A stretch of 51,796 nt of DNA, from NCBI GenBank assembly GCA_035263125.1, contig DATFRP010000126.1, positions 1-51,796 on the forward strand, read 5' to 3'. This document shows, in pieces, positions 8,093-16,823 of the stretch. Below the pieces are notes generated by a model. The model was not told the DNA's origin. It was given only the letters and a program-made list of their open reading frames with translations, and did no database searches. The DNA comes from Gp6-AA40 sp035263125. Lineage in GTDB: Bacteria > Acidobacteriota > Vicinamibacteria > Vicinamibacterales > UBA2999. Position 1 is the first letter of the stretch. Each line of letters begins with the position of its first letter. The position numbers and the translations under genes were made by a program.

Positions 8093-9628
8093 ATGACGCA
8101 CACATGTGGCCGACTCGTCATCGTCTCACTGCTGGCGATTGGAACTGCGGTAGTGAGCGCGCAGATCACGACCAACCCGTTGCCCGCGCCGATCGAGAAG
8201 CGTGGAACTGCCGTGGAGATCCGCGACGTGACGCGCCTGCCCGACACGCGCGCGACGATTCCCGCGGGGCAGGATGTGAACCCCGCCGGCTGGGCGCGCG
8301 TGAGCTTCGTCCGCGATCTGCCCGACGGCCGGCGCTTCGCCAACGACTCGCGCGGCTTTCTGTATCTGCTCGATCGCGACAACAAACCATCGGTCTACGC
8401 GAATGTCGCCGCCGTGTTCCCGTTCGCCATCTACAACCGGCTCGAGAGCGGTTTCATCGGATTCGATTTCCATCCGGAGTTCGCGAAGAACGGTCTCTTC
8501 TACACCGTGCATGGCGAGCGCGCGATGGGGAATCCGGCGAAGCTGGATTTCATCCCGCCGGGATACACGCAGGCGGACGTGACGTATCACAACGTGATCA
8601 CCGAATGGCATGCGACCAACCCTGCCGCCAACACATTTGCGGGAACGCGTCGCGAGCTGCTTCGCGTGGCGCATGTCGTGATGAACCTCACGCATCCGTT
8701 CGGGTACGTCGGCTTCAATCCGACGGCGAAGCCCGGAAGTCCCGACTACGGTCTGCTCTACACGAGCGGCAGCGATACCGGCTTCAGCAACGGCGGCGGA
8801 CCGAACGCGAACAATCCGGGCCAGACGCAGCGTCTCGATTCGGTGATCACGGCGATCCTTCGCATCGATCCGCGGAGTCCATCAGCGTCGAAGGGGACGA
8901 AAGGGCTTGGCGACTACACGATTCCGCCCGCCAACAGGTTCGCGGCCGATGGCGACCCGAAGACGCTCGGCGAGATTTACGCCTACGGCTTCCGGAACGC
9001 ACACCGGCTCTCGTGGGACACCGCCGACGGAACGATGTTCGCCTCTGACATCGGGATGAACAACATCGAAGAGATCAACATCGTCCGCAACGGCGGAAAC
9101 TACGGCTGGATGAAGCGCGAAGGCTACTTCGAGAACGGCATGACCAGGCCCGGCGGCGCGCTCGATCAGCTGTTCACGCTGCCGGCCGAGATCCTCGACG
9201 GCCGCAAGAAGGACGAGTTCATCTATCCCGTCGCGATCTACGACCACGATGAAGGGGTCGCCGTGTCCGGCGGGTTCGCCTATCACGGAAAGATTCCCGC
9301 GCTTCGGGGCAAGTTCGTGTTCGGCGACGTCAACCGCGGCCGTCTGTTCGCCGCGGATCTCGCGGCGATGAAGAAGGCCGATGACGGAATTCCGCAGACA
9401 GTGGCGCCGATCGAAGAGATTCAGCTCTACGTGCGCGATGCGAGCGGCGTGCGAACCGACATCTCGTTCAAGGCGCTCGTCGAGAAGACGATGGGCGGTG
9501 CGCCGCTCATGCGCGCGGATCTCCACATCGGCCAGAGCCGTGATGGCGAGTTGTTCATCACCTCGAGGCAGGATGGGATGATTCGGATGCTCGTGCCCGA
9601 TTCGAACAGTTCGGGAACCACGCGTTGA
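8093..9628 (+). CDS. Exported sorbosone/glucose dehydrogenase-like (PQQ-type) beta-propeller protein
   Basis: The protein has 511 residues starting at ATG 8093, which yields a signal peptide (LVIVSLLAIGTAVVSAQ); the open frame upstream overlaps the previous gene and is not used. The soluble GSDH/sorbosone dehydrogenase fold is shown by IGFDFHPEFAKNGLFYT, LLYTSGSDTGF, AYGFRNAHRLSWD and GGNYGWMKREGYF. Family members oxidise sugars in the periplasm using PQQ, though many acidobacterial homologues are uncharacterised. It lies 8 nt downstream of the exported beta-rich protein, and its stop codon overlaps the start of the flavin oxidoreductase. Confidence 0.88.
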   Translation: MTHTCGRLVIVSLLAIGTAVVSAQITTNPLPAPIEKRGTAVEIRDVTRLPDTRATIPAGQDVNPAGWARVSFVRDLPDGRRFANDSRGFLYLLDRDNKPSVYANVAAVFPFAIYNRLESGFIGFDFHPEFAKNGLFYTVHGERAMGNPAKLDFIPPGYTQADVTYHNVITEWHATNPAANTFAGTRRELLRVAHVVMNLTHPFGYVGFNPTAKPGSPDYGLLYTSGSDTGFSNGGGPNANNPGQTQRLDSVITAILRIDPRSPSASKGTKGLGDYTIPPANRFAADGDPKTLGEIYAYGFRNAHRLSWDTADGTMFASDIGMNNIEEINIVRNGGNYGWMKREGYFENGMTRPGGALDQLFTLPAEILDGRKKDEFIYPVAIYDHDEGVAVSGGFAYHGKIPALRGKFVFGDVNRGRLFAADLAAMKKADDGIPQTVAPIEEIQLYVRDASGVRTDISFKALVEKTMGGAPLMRADLHIGQSRDGELFITSRQDGMIRMLVPDSNSSGTTR

Positions 9629-10713
9629 GCTCGTCGCCGCTGTTCGAGCCTCTTCGCTTCCGCACCGGTCTGACCGCTCGCAACCGCATCGTCCTCGCGC
9701 CGCTCACCAACATGCAGAGCAACGCGGACGGGTCGCTTGGCGAGGACGAATTCCGCTGGCTCACGTCACGGGCGGACGGCGGTTACGGCATCGTCATGAC
9801 CTGCGCCGCACACGTGGCGAAAGATGGTCAGGGATGGGCGGGCGAGCTCGGCGTCTTCGACGATGCGCTGATGCCAGGCCTTACCAGGCTGGCGACAGCG
9901 CTTCGCGATCGCGGCACCGTGTCCATCGTACAGATCTTTCACGGCGGCGTGCGGGCCGATCGCGGCGTAACCGGACTCGAACCGTGGAGTGCGAGCGAAG
10001 GCGAGGGCGCGCGCGCTGCGACCGACGAGGACATACATCGCGTCATCGGACAGTTCGTCGATGCCGCAGTGCGCTCACGAGCCGCGGGCTTCGACGGCGT
10101 GGAGATCCATGGGGCGCACGGGTATCTCTTCACCCAATTCCTCAGCGCCACGCAGAATCGCCGCACCGATCGATGGGGAGGCTCGCTCGAGAATCGCGCG
10201 CGTCTGCTGCGTGAGACGATGCGCGCGATTCGGAACCGCGTGGGCGCCTCTTTCACCGTCGGCGTGCGTTTATCGCCGGAGAACTTCGGCAACGCCCGCG
10301 GTCTGGACCTCGACGAGAGCATTCAGACCGCCCGGTGGCTCGCCGACGACAGCGCCGACTTCATCCACCTGTCGCTCTGGCACGCGTTGAACGGCACAGC
10401 CAAGCGGCCCGACACCAATGCGATTCCTCTATTTCGTGCGGTGCTGCCAGCCGATGTGCGCGTGCTTGCGGCCGGCGCGATCTGGACGCGTGCGGAAGCC
10501 GAGCAGGTCATGACGCTGGGCGCAGACGCCGTCGTTCTCGGCCGTTCCGCGATCGCGAACGCCGACTGGCCGCATCGTGCGATCGATCCGCAGTGGGAGC
10601 CGCGCCGCCCGCCGGTGACGGTCGAGTCGTTGTGCGAGGGCGGGCTGAGCCGTAAGTTCGCGGAGTCTATGCGCCGCTTCAAAGGCTTCGTCGTCGACGC
10701 TCCGTCGACATGA
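9625..10713 (+). CDS. NADH:flavin oxidoreductase (Old Yellow Enzyme family)
   Basis: The protein has 362 residues in an FMN TIM barrel. It has the ligand pair in EIHGAHGYLFTQFLS, followed by NRRTDRWGGSLENRAR, the OYE signature, and GADAVVLGRSAIANADWP near the C-terminus. It is expected to reduce activated alkenes with NAD(P)H in the cytosol. The frame begins with TTG at 9625, which overlaps the TGA of the upstream dehydrogenase, suggesting translational coupling. Its last 35 bp overlap the end of the convergent P450 gene. Confidence 0.92.
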   Translation: MSSSPLFEPLRFRTGLTARNRIVLAPLTNMQSNADGSLGEDEFRWLTSRADGGYGIVMTCAAHVAKDGQGWAGELGVFDDALMPGLTRLATALRDRGTVSIVQIFHGGVRADRGVTGLEPWSASEGEGARAATDEDIHRVIGQFVDAAVRSRAAGFDGVEIHGAHGYLFTQFLSATQNRRTDRWGGSLENRARLLRETMRAIRNRVGASFTVGVRLSPENFGNARGLDLDESIQTARWLADDSADFIHLSLWHALNGTAKRPDTNAIPLFRAVLPADVRVLAAGAIWTRAEAEQVMTLGADAVVLGRSAIANADWPHRAIDPQWEPRRPPVTVESLCEGGLSRKFAESMRRFKGFVVDAPST

Positions 10714-12091
10714 CTGCGTCCGGAAGAACTGCAGCGCGCCGTTCGACGGTCATCGGCATACCGAATCGTGGCCGCAGCGTGATGAGCGGCCACGCCTCGA
10801 CCTTGTGATTCGGCACGAGGTGCAGACGATACGCCTGCGCGAACGTCGCCACGCTCAATTGCGCTTCGATCAACGCGAACTGATTGCCGATGCACTGCCT
10901 CGGTCCCGCGCCGAAGGGGATGAACACGAACTTGGGTCGGTCGGCGCTGCGCTCCGGTGAGAAGCGATCCGGATCGAACTCGTCGGGGTTCGCCCAGTAC
11001 ACGGGAAGCCGATGCAGGACGTACGGAATGACGAACGCCAGCCAGCCGCGCGGGAGATGAAATCCACCGAGCTGATCGTCGGCCATCGCCTGCCGGGAGA
11101 ATCCCCATGCGGGTGGATACAGACGCATCGCTTCGTCGATCACCATTCGGGTGTACGGCAGATGAGCGAGATCGGCGTACTCAGGCGGACGACCCTGAAG
11201 CACCGCATCGAGCTCGTCCTCGAGTCGCTGCTGCGCGCGCGGATGCTGTGAGAGCAGATACCACGTCCACGTCAACGCCAGCGACGTCGTCTCCTGACCG
11301 GCGAGAAGAAACGTGGTGACCTCGACGCGCAGTTGATCGTCGGTCATTCCCTCGCCGGTCTCCTCGTCTCGTGCGGCGAGCAGCATCGAGAGCAGGTCCG
11401 CATCGCTCTCGGACGGCCGACGGCGTCGCTCGGTGATGACGTGATTGACGGCGCTTCGAAGCACCGTCTGCGCCGCCCTGAAGCGTCGATTCTTGCGCGT
11501 CGGGAGGTTGTCGGTGAGGCCGAGCGACCAGAAGCTCTTGCCGATGTATTCGTTGATGACCGTCCACGCATCATCGATCGTGGCGGAGTACGGACCGAGG
11601 TCGGCGCCGAGCAGCGCGCGCAGGACGACCGTGCGCGTCAGCCGCATCATCTCTTCCTCGACGTCGAAGGGTTGTCCACTCGAGGCGTGCGTATCCCAAC
11701 CGGCCGCAGCTTCACGTGCGGCACTCGCCATCACGTTGGCGAGCCCGGCGACACGCTGGCGATGAAACGCCGGCTGAGCGATGCGTCGCTGTCGCAGCCA
11801 GAAGTCGTCCTCGCTCGTCAGCAGACCGTTGCCCAGTGTCGTCTTGAGCTTCTCGTAGAGCGGGCTCTTGTGGTAGTTCCGCGCGTTGTCCTGCAGGACG
11901 TGTCGGACGTCGGCAGGGTTGGTGATCAGAAAGCCTTGTCGATTGGCGATCTTGAAGTAGACGACGTCGCCGAAGCGCTCGGCGGCGCGGACGAAAACGC
12001 CAGTGGGATCGCGCTTGACCGCCGGCAACATGCCGAGGAAGGGAACCCCCCGGGGACCTGGTGGCAGCTGGTGCGTGCGGGCCCTCTCCAT
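10679..12091 (-). CDS. Cytochrome P450
   Basis: The protein has 470 residues starting MERARTHQLPPGPRG; an in-frame extension to 12202 lacks family similarity. The proline-rich start PPGPRGVPFLG, the I-helix LLAGQETTSLALTW, the ExxR motif EAMRLYPP and the heme loop FGAGPRQCIGNQ with axial Cys400 are all present, so it should be an active heme mono-oxygenase. No N-terminal membrane anchor is clear. The substrate is unknown and no ferredoxin partner gene is nearby. A TATAGT box lies 13 nt before the start. The 3' ends of this gene and the OYE gene overlap by 35 bp. Confidence 0.93.
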   Translation of the reverse strand: MERARTHQLPPGPRGVPFLGMLPAVKRDPTGVFVRAAERFGDVVYFKIANRQGFLITNPADVRHVLQDNARNYHKSPLYEKLKTTLGNGLLTSEDDFWLRQRRIAQPAFHRQRVAGLANVMASAAREAAAGWDTHASSGQPFDVEEEMMRLTRTVVLRALLGADLGPYSATIDDAWTVINEYIGKSFWSLGLTDNLPTRKNRRFRAAQTVLRSAVNHVITERRRRPSESDADLLSMLLAARDEETGEGMTDDQLRVEVTTFLLAGQETTSLALTWTWYLLSQHPRAQQRLEDELDAVLQGRPPEYADLAHLPYTRMVIDEAMRLYPPAWGFSRQAMADDQLGGFHLPRGWLAFVIPYVLHRLPVYWANPDEFDPDRFSPERSADRPKFVFIPFGAGPRQCIGNQFALIEAQLSVATFAQAYRLHLVPNHKVEAWPLITLRPRFGMPMTVERRAAVLPDAVMSTERRRRSL

Positions 12092-12291
12092 ATCTCTGAT
12101 ACGGACTATAACGCCGAAGGGATGTGCACCGCCGCGCTTCACGATCCCGTGCTCGAGCTGGGGGGCGCCCCGATGCCGACAGCGCTGCGATGCCGACAAC
12201 ACTGTCGCTTCGTTTTCAATTGGTTGGAAATTGGGACAGCCATGTACACGTTTCGGGTGAGGTGATACGCTTCTGTGCTCGTCGAGCCGAG

Positions 12292-12951
12292 ATGCCGAGG
12301 GGAATGAGGGCGATCGCGATCAACGCAGCGGCGGTGATGCTGTTGGCGACGGTGGGGCAGGCGGCCGCCGAATCGCCAGCGAGGCTCACCGTCCGCGTGT
12401 ACAACACGTCAGGTATTCCCACCTCCGAGTTGCTCGCCGCTCGTCATGCCGCCGAGCTGATCCTCCGCGACACGGGCGTGGACGTCGTCTTCAGGCATTG
12501 CGGGAGCCCGGTTCTGCCAAACGCAGCAATCGACCCCTGTGAACAGTCGCTGCAGCCATCGGAAGTCGTCGTGCGCGTGATCGACGCGCCCGCGTTCAAC
12601 GCGACGCTCCACCCCGAGGCGTACGGGGTGACCTACATCATCCGTGACATCGATCGCGGCTGGCTGGCCACGGTGTTTTCCGATCGAATCAACGAGGCAG
12701 CCGCTCGCGTCGGTGTCGAGCCGGGCGAGCTGCTCGGTCGCGTGCTGGCTCATGAGGTTGGTCATCTGCTGCTCGGGAATGGCTACCACGGCGTGTCCGG
12801 ACTGATGCGCGCCGAGTGGACCGACGCGATCCTCAGCCGCAAGGACGATGAGTGGCGCTTCTCGATGATCGAGGCCGAGAGACTGCACCAGGTCCTCGCT
12901 TCGATCACGCGAGACACCGCAGCGATCGAGCCTCCCGCCATCCACTTCTGA
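12292..12951 (+). CDS. Exported zincin-like metallopeptidase (HEVGH) of unknown family
   Basis: The protein has 219 residues from ATG 12292; ATG 12304 is the alternative and the signal peptide (AAAVMLLATVGQAAA) is the same. The active-site region reads HEVGHLLLGNGYH with His154, Glu155, His158 and His166, then Met172 in GLMRAEW, like a metzincin Met-turn. The third His is eight residues after the second instead of the usual six. The upstream half (ELILRDTGVDVVFRHC) resembles small secreted acidobacterial proteins with an HExGHLLLG motif. Two cysteine pairs may form disulfides. Substrate unknown. Confidence 0.78.
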   Translation: MPRGMRAIAINAAAVMLLATVGQAAAESPARLTVRVYNTSGIPTSELLAARHAAELILRDTGVDVVFRHCGSPVLPNAAIDPCEQSLQPSEVVVRVIDAPAFNATLHPEAYGVTYIIRDIDRGWLATVFSDRINEAAARVGVEPGELLGRVLAHEVGHLLLGNGYHGVSGLMRAEWTDAILSRKDDEWRFSMIEAERLHQVLASITRDTAAIEPPAIHF

Positions 12952-13339
12952 CAGAAACGAACGCTCATCGGCCTGCGCCGACAAGTTCGTTGCGCGATCG
13001 CGCGTGACGCAGCTCGCGCGCGTGTGTATCGTGTCACGGCGCACGCGTGTACCGACATGCGAGCCTTCATCTCTGAAGGTGCGATCGAGCCCTCCACACA
13101 GAAATGTTCCACGTCGGCTCGCTTCGCACGCACCCGCGATGCGCGCTGATGTCGCGCGAATCCCGTGGAAATCTGCCGATGTGACGTGTGCGCGCGCGAC
13201 CGAATGCACGTGGCGCGCGGCTTGCTGATTCACTGCGCGTCCGGTCTGCGATCGCGCGCATGGCCGCGTGCGTCAAGCCGACAACGGTCTCGCTGAAGCT
13301 CTACGCGAAGGCGGACTCGCGCATGGGAGGTCTCCACAC
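12952..13339. other. 388-bp non-coding leader region upstream of the TonB receptor
   Basis: No credible gene is seen. The stretch is rich in CGCGCG-type words. It begins with a hairpin-capable segment (TCGGC at 12968 pairing with GCCGA, outer CGAAC/GTTCG) that could end transcription of the metallopeptidase gene. The length suggests a promoter and long 5' leader for the receptor, but no clear -35/-10 pair was found. Confidence 0.4.
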
Positions 13340-16300
13340 ATGATCAAGAGCGTACTGAAGACGCTCATCGTCGGCGCTGTGCTCGCGCTCGGCGCCGTCG
13401 CCACTGTCCACGCACAGACCTACCAGGGATCGCTGCGAGGCGCTGTGCGAGACGCACAGGGTCTCATCCCCGGCGCGGAAGTCACGCTGGTCAACGAAGA
13501 CACGAATGCGGTTCGTTCGGCGATGACGAACGCCGTGGGCGAGTACGCATTCCCCAGCGTCCTGCCTGGTACGTACACCGTTCGCGTGTCGCTTCCCGGA
13601 TTCAAAACAGAAGAGCGCAAAGCTTTCCGCGTCGGGACGCAGCAGTCGGCCGTGCTCGATTTCATGCTCGAGGTCGGCGCCATCTCCGAGCAGATCACGG
13701 TGATCGGGGAAACGCCGCTCGTCGAGCGCGCGAGCTCGACGCAGTCGGCCTCGCTCGACAAGGATGCGCTGAAAAACCTCGCGATCTTCGGACGCAATAC
13801 GTTCTTCGCCGCGATCTCGACACCCGGTGTCATTCAGTCGGGCGATCCGCAGTTCGTCCGCTACCAGGATCAGTCAGGGTCGTCGCTGTTGTCGCTCGGC
13901 GGTGGCCCGCGCCGCGGCAATGGCTACCTGATCGAAGGCGTGTCGATCACCGACTTCACCAATCGCCCGACGATCGTGCCGTCGATGGAAGCGGTCGAAG
14001 AGCTGAAAGTGCAGACCAAGACCTACGAGGCTGACATGGGGCACGCGGCCGGTGGTGTGTTCAACACCACCGCCCGCTCCGGGTCGAACGCGTGGCACGG
14101 GAGCGCGCTGCTCGTGAACAAACCCGGCGCGACGACAGGAACGCTCTTCTTCGCCAAGCGCGCCGGCCTCGAGAATCCGCCGCAGTTCTACTACAACTGG
14201 GCGGGTTCGTTCGGCGGGCCGATCGTCAAGGACAAAACGTTCTTCTGGTTCAGCACCGACGACTACAAGCAACGCAGCACGCGGAACAACGTGTTGACGC
14301 TGCCGACCGCGGCCGAGCGTTCAGGCGACTTCTCGCAGACGCTCAACGCCACCGGCCAGCTGATCACGATCTACGACCCGCTGACCACGCGAACGGTCAA
14401 TGGCGTCATCGTGCGCGACCCGTTTCCAGGCAACGTGATTCCGGCCGATCGGATCAGTCCGGTCGCGCGCGCGATGCTCGCGGCGATGCCGACCCCCTCG
14501 ACCGGCAAGTCCTTCAACGGACAGGCCACGCTCGACGACGGTCCGCAGGATCAGGAGACGCTCAAGCTCGATCAGCGCTGGACCGACCGATGGACGACAA
14601 CCGGCATGTATGCGCACCAGCACACGAGAGAGCCGGGGTCGGCTTTCTACGGGACGTTCGGCACGGTGCCCGGTGATCCAGGGGCGAGCCTGCTGTTCCG
14701 CACCATCGATTTCTTCGCGCTGAACAACATTTTCGTGCCGAGTCCCAACACGGCGATCGCGGTGCGGTACGGCTACAACCGCTTCCAGGACTTTGGCGGC
14801 AACTACCCGGCGTTCGACGCAGGCACGCTCGGACTTCCGTCGAGCCTGGTGAGCGCGATGACGTTCAACACGTTCCCCAACGTGAGCATCACCGGCTACA
14901 ACGGGCTGGGCAACGGTGGGCCGTCGCAGACGACGCATGAGACACAGACGGCCACCGTGTCGGTGTCGAAATTCATGGGCAGCCACACGATCAAGTTCGG
15001 GGCGGAGTACCGCCGCATCGGCGCCGACGTGATGGCCTTCAGCTCGTCGGCAGGCACCTTCAGCTTCACGCAGTCGTTCACCTCGTCGACGCCGACCGCG
15101 TCGGGCGGTGATGCGTTCGCAAGTTTCCTGCTCGGGTATCCAGCAAGCGGCAGCATCGTCTATGCCACGCCAGCGACCTATCTGATCGACTACTACGCCG
15201 GCTTCGCGCAGGACGAGTTCAGGGTCAGCTCGAAGCTCACGCTGAACTACGGGCTGCGTTACGAGTACGAGCCCGGTGTGCGCGAGGCTGACGACCACTT
15301 CACCGTCGGCTTCGACCCGAACGCGGAGTTTCCGGTGCAGGTGCCCGGGCTGACGCTCAAGGGCGGGCTGATGTACGCGGGCCAGAACGGATATCCAACG
15401 ACCCAGGGCACGCCGCTCAAGGGCGCGGCGCCGCGCGGTGGCTTTGCGTGGTCACTGTCGGACAAGGACGTCATCCGCGGCGGATACGGATTCTACTGGG
15501 CGCCGATTCAGTTCTCGGGCGTCGGCGAGACCGCGATGGGGCGTCTCGGCTACACCGCCACGACCACGTATCTCGCGAGCTCCGATGGCAATCGTACGCC
15601 TGCGAACACACTCAACAATCCGTTTCCTGTCGGCATCACGCCGCCGCAGGGCAATGCGAAAGGGCTGGCAACCGGTGCCGGCGGAGTGATCGACTTCGTT
15701 GATCCCGACTCGCAGCCCGGGCAAGTGCAGCAGTACTCGGTCGACTACACCCGCGAGCTGCGTGGCGGCATCGCCGTGTCGATTGGGTACTCCGGCAGCC
15801 GATCCGAGCACATGCCTGTCGGCGGCACGGTGGATGCGACGGTCAACATCAACCAGATCGATCCGCAGTACCTCTCGCTCGGGTCCGCGTTGCTCGATCT
15901 GGTGCCGAACCCGTTCTTTGGAAACGCAGCGTTCGGCAACCTCGCGAATTCCGCCACCATCACCCGCGGTCAGCTGCTCAGGCCGTTCCCGCAGTTCGAC
16001 AACGTGCTCGCGCATCGCGTTACCGACGCGCGTGCTCGATACAACGCGATGACGCTGCGTTTCGACAAACGCGTTCGGAACAACTGGGGTGTGAATGCGA
16101 ATTACACGTTCAGCCGTCTCATGGACAACCAGTTCGGCGAATCGAACACCTACTCGAATCGCAACGGCAGCGCGCTCGACAACTACGACCTCGATGGCGA
16201 ATGGGGGTATTCGCTGCTCGACGTGCCGCATCGCCTCAATCTCAATGGCACGGTGATCCTCCCGATCGGGTCCGGCCACAAGTGGCTGGCGAAGGGACTC

Positions 16301-16771
16301 GGCAACGCACTGCTTGGTGGCTGGTCGGTGACCGTCGGCGCGCGTTTCCAGAACGGCTTCCCGGTGAGCGTCTGGCAGTCGAACAACAACTCGGGTCTGC
16401 TTGGCAGCACACAGCGGCCGAACGTGGTACCGGGCGTCGACCTTTCGACGAGCGGGTCGCTCGACGATCGGCTGGCCAACTGGATCAACGCGGCGGCATT
16501 CACCGCCGCGCCTGCGTTCACCTTCGGCAACGCGCCGCGAACGTTCCCAGACGTGCGAACGCCGGGACAGCGCAACGTCGACCTGAGCATCCAGAAAGTC
16601 CACACGTTCGGAACGCGATCGATCTCGGTCCGAGCCGATGTGATGAACCTGTTCGACAACCCGCTCTTCACGACGTTGCAGTCGCAGTTCGGCACGCCGA
16701 CGTTCGGACAGCTCACAGCCGTCGGTGGATACGCGCGCTCCGTGCAGTTCCAGGCGCGATTTGGTTGGTGA
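13340..16771 (+). CDS. TonB-dependent receptor, Oar-like with carboxypeptidase-regulatory domain
   Basis: The protein has 1143 residues from ATG 13340, preceded by GGGAGG at 13325-13330. The signal peptide ends near VATVHAQ. Residues about 25-110 form a CarboxypepD_reg-like Ig fold (GSLRGAVRDAQGLIPGAEV, NAVGEYAFPSVLPGTYTV). A plug domain follows (LIEGVSITD, SMEAVEELKVQT). The rest is an outer-membrane barrel ending in an aromatic residue. This architecture is typical of Acidobacteriota and imports large or complex substrates using TonB energy. The amine-oxidase cluster starts 52 bp downstream, so the imported or captured ligand may be its substrate. Confidence 0.93.
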   Translation: MIKSVLKTLIVGAVLALGAVATVHAQTYQGSLRGAVRDAQGLIPGAEVTLVNEDTNAVRSAMTNAVGEYAFPSVLPGTYTVRVSLPGFKTEERKAFRVGTQQSAVLDFMLEVGAISEQITVIGETPLVERASSTQSASLDKDALKNLAIFGRNTFFAAISTPGVIQSGDPQFVRYQDQSGSSLLSLGGGPRRGNGYLIEGVSITDFTNRPTIVPSMEAVEELKVQTKTYEADMGHAAGGVFNTTARSGSNAWHGSALLVNKPGATTGTLFFAKRAGLENPPQFYYNWAGSFGGPIVKDKTFFWFSTDDYKQRSTRNNVLTLPTAAERSGDFSQTLNATGQLITIYDPLTTRTVNGVIVRDPFPGNVIPADRISPVARAMLAAMPTPSTGKSFNGQATLDDGPQDQETLKLDQRWTDRWTTTGMYAHQHTREPGSAFYGTFGTVPGDPGASLLFRTIDFFALNNIFVPSPNTAIAVRYGYNRFQDFGGNYPAFDAGTLGLPSSLVSAMTFNTFPNVSITGYNGLGNGGPSQTTHETQTATVSVSKFMGSHTIKFGAEYRRIGADVMAFSSSAGTFSFTQSFTSSTPTASGGDAFASFLLGYPASGSIVYATPATYLIDYYAGFAQDEFRVSSKLTLNYGLRYEYEPGVREADDHFTVGFDPNAEFPVQVPGLTLKGGLMYAGQNGYPTTQGTPLKGAAPRGGFAWSLSDKDVIRGGYGFYWAPIQFSGVGETAMGRLGYTATTTYLASSDGNRTPANTLNNPFPVGITPPQGNAKGLATGAGGVIDFVDPDSQPGQVQQYSVDYTRELRGGIAVSIGYSGSRSEHMPVGGTVDATVNINQIDPQYLSLGSALLDLVPNPFFGNAAFGNLANSATITRGQLLRPFPQFDNVLAHRVTDARARYNAMTLRFDKRVRNNWGVNANYTFSRLMDNQFGESNTYSNRNGSALDNYDLDGEWGYSLLDVPHRLNLNGTVILPIGSGHKWLAKGLGNALLGGWSVTVGARFQNGFPVSVWQSNNNSGLLGSTQRPNVVPGVDLSTSGSLDDRLANWINAAAFTAAPAFTFGNAPRTFPDVRTPGQRNVDLSIQKVHTFGTRSISVRADVMNLFDNPLFTTLQSQFGTPTFGQLTAVGGYARSVQFQARFGW

Positions 16772-16780
16772 ACGCAGCTC

Positions 16781-16807
16781 GTACGTAGCGGCCGCTTTCA
16801 AGCGGCC
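16781..16807 (+). promoter_or_regulatory. Start-proximal hairpin, GTACGTAG-type, copy 2
   Basis: GTACGTAG (16781-16788), one spacer base, a 7-bp stem GGCCGCT/AGCGGCC around loop TTCA. It ends 16 nt before the start codon at 16824. Geometry is the same as the element at 7342-7368 although the stem bases differ. Confidence 0.65.
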
Positions 16808-16823
16808 CACATCGGAGATCTCC

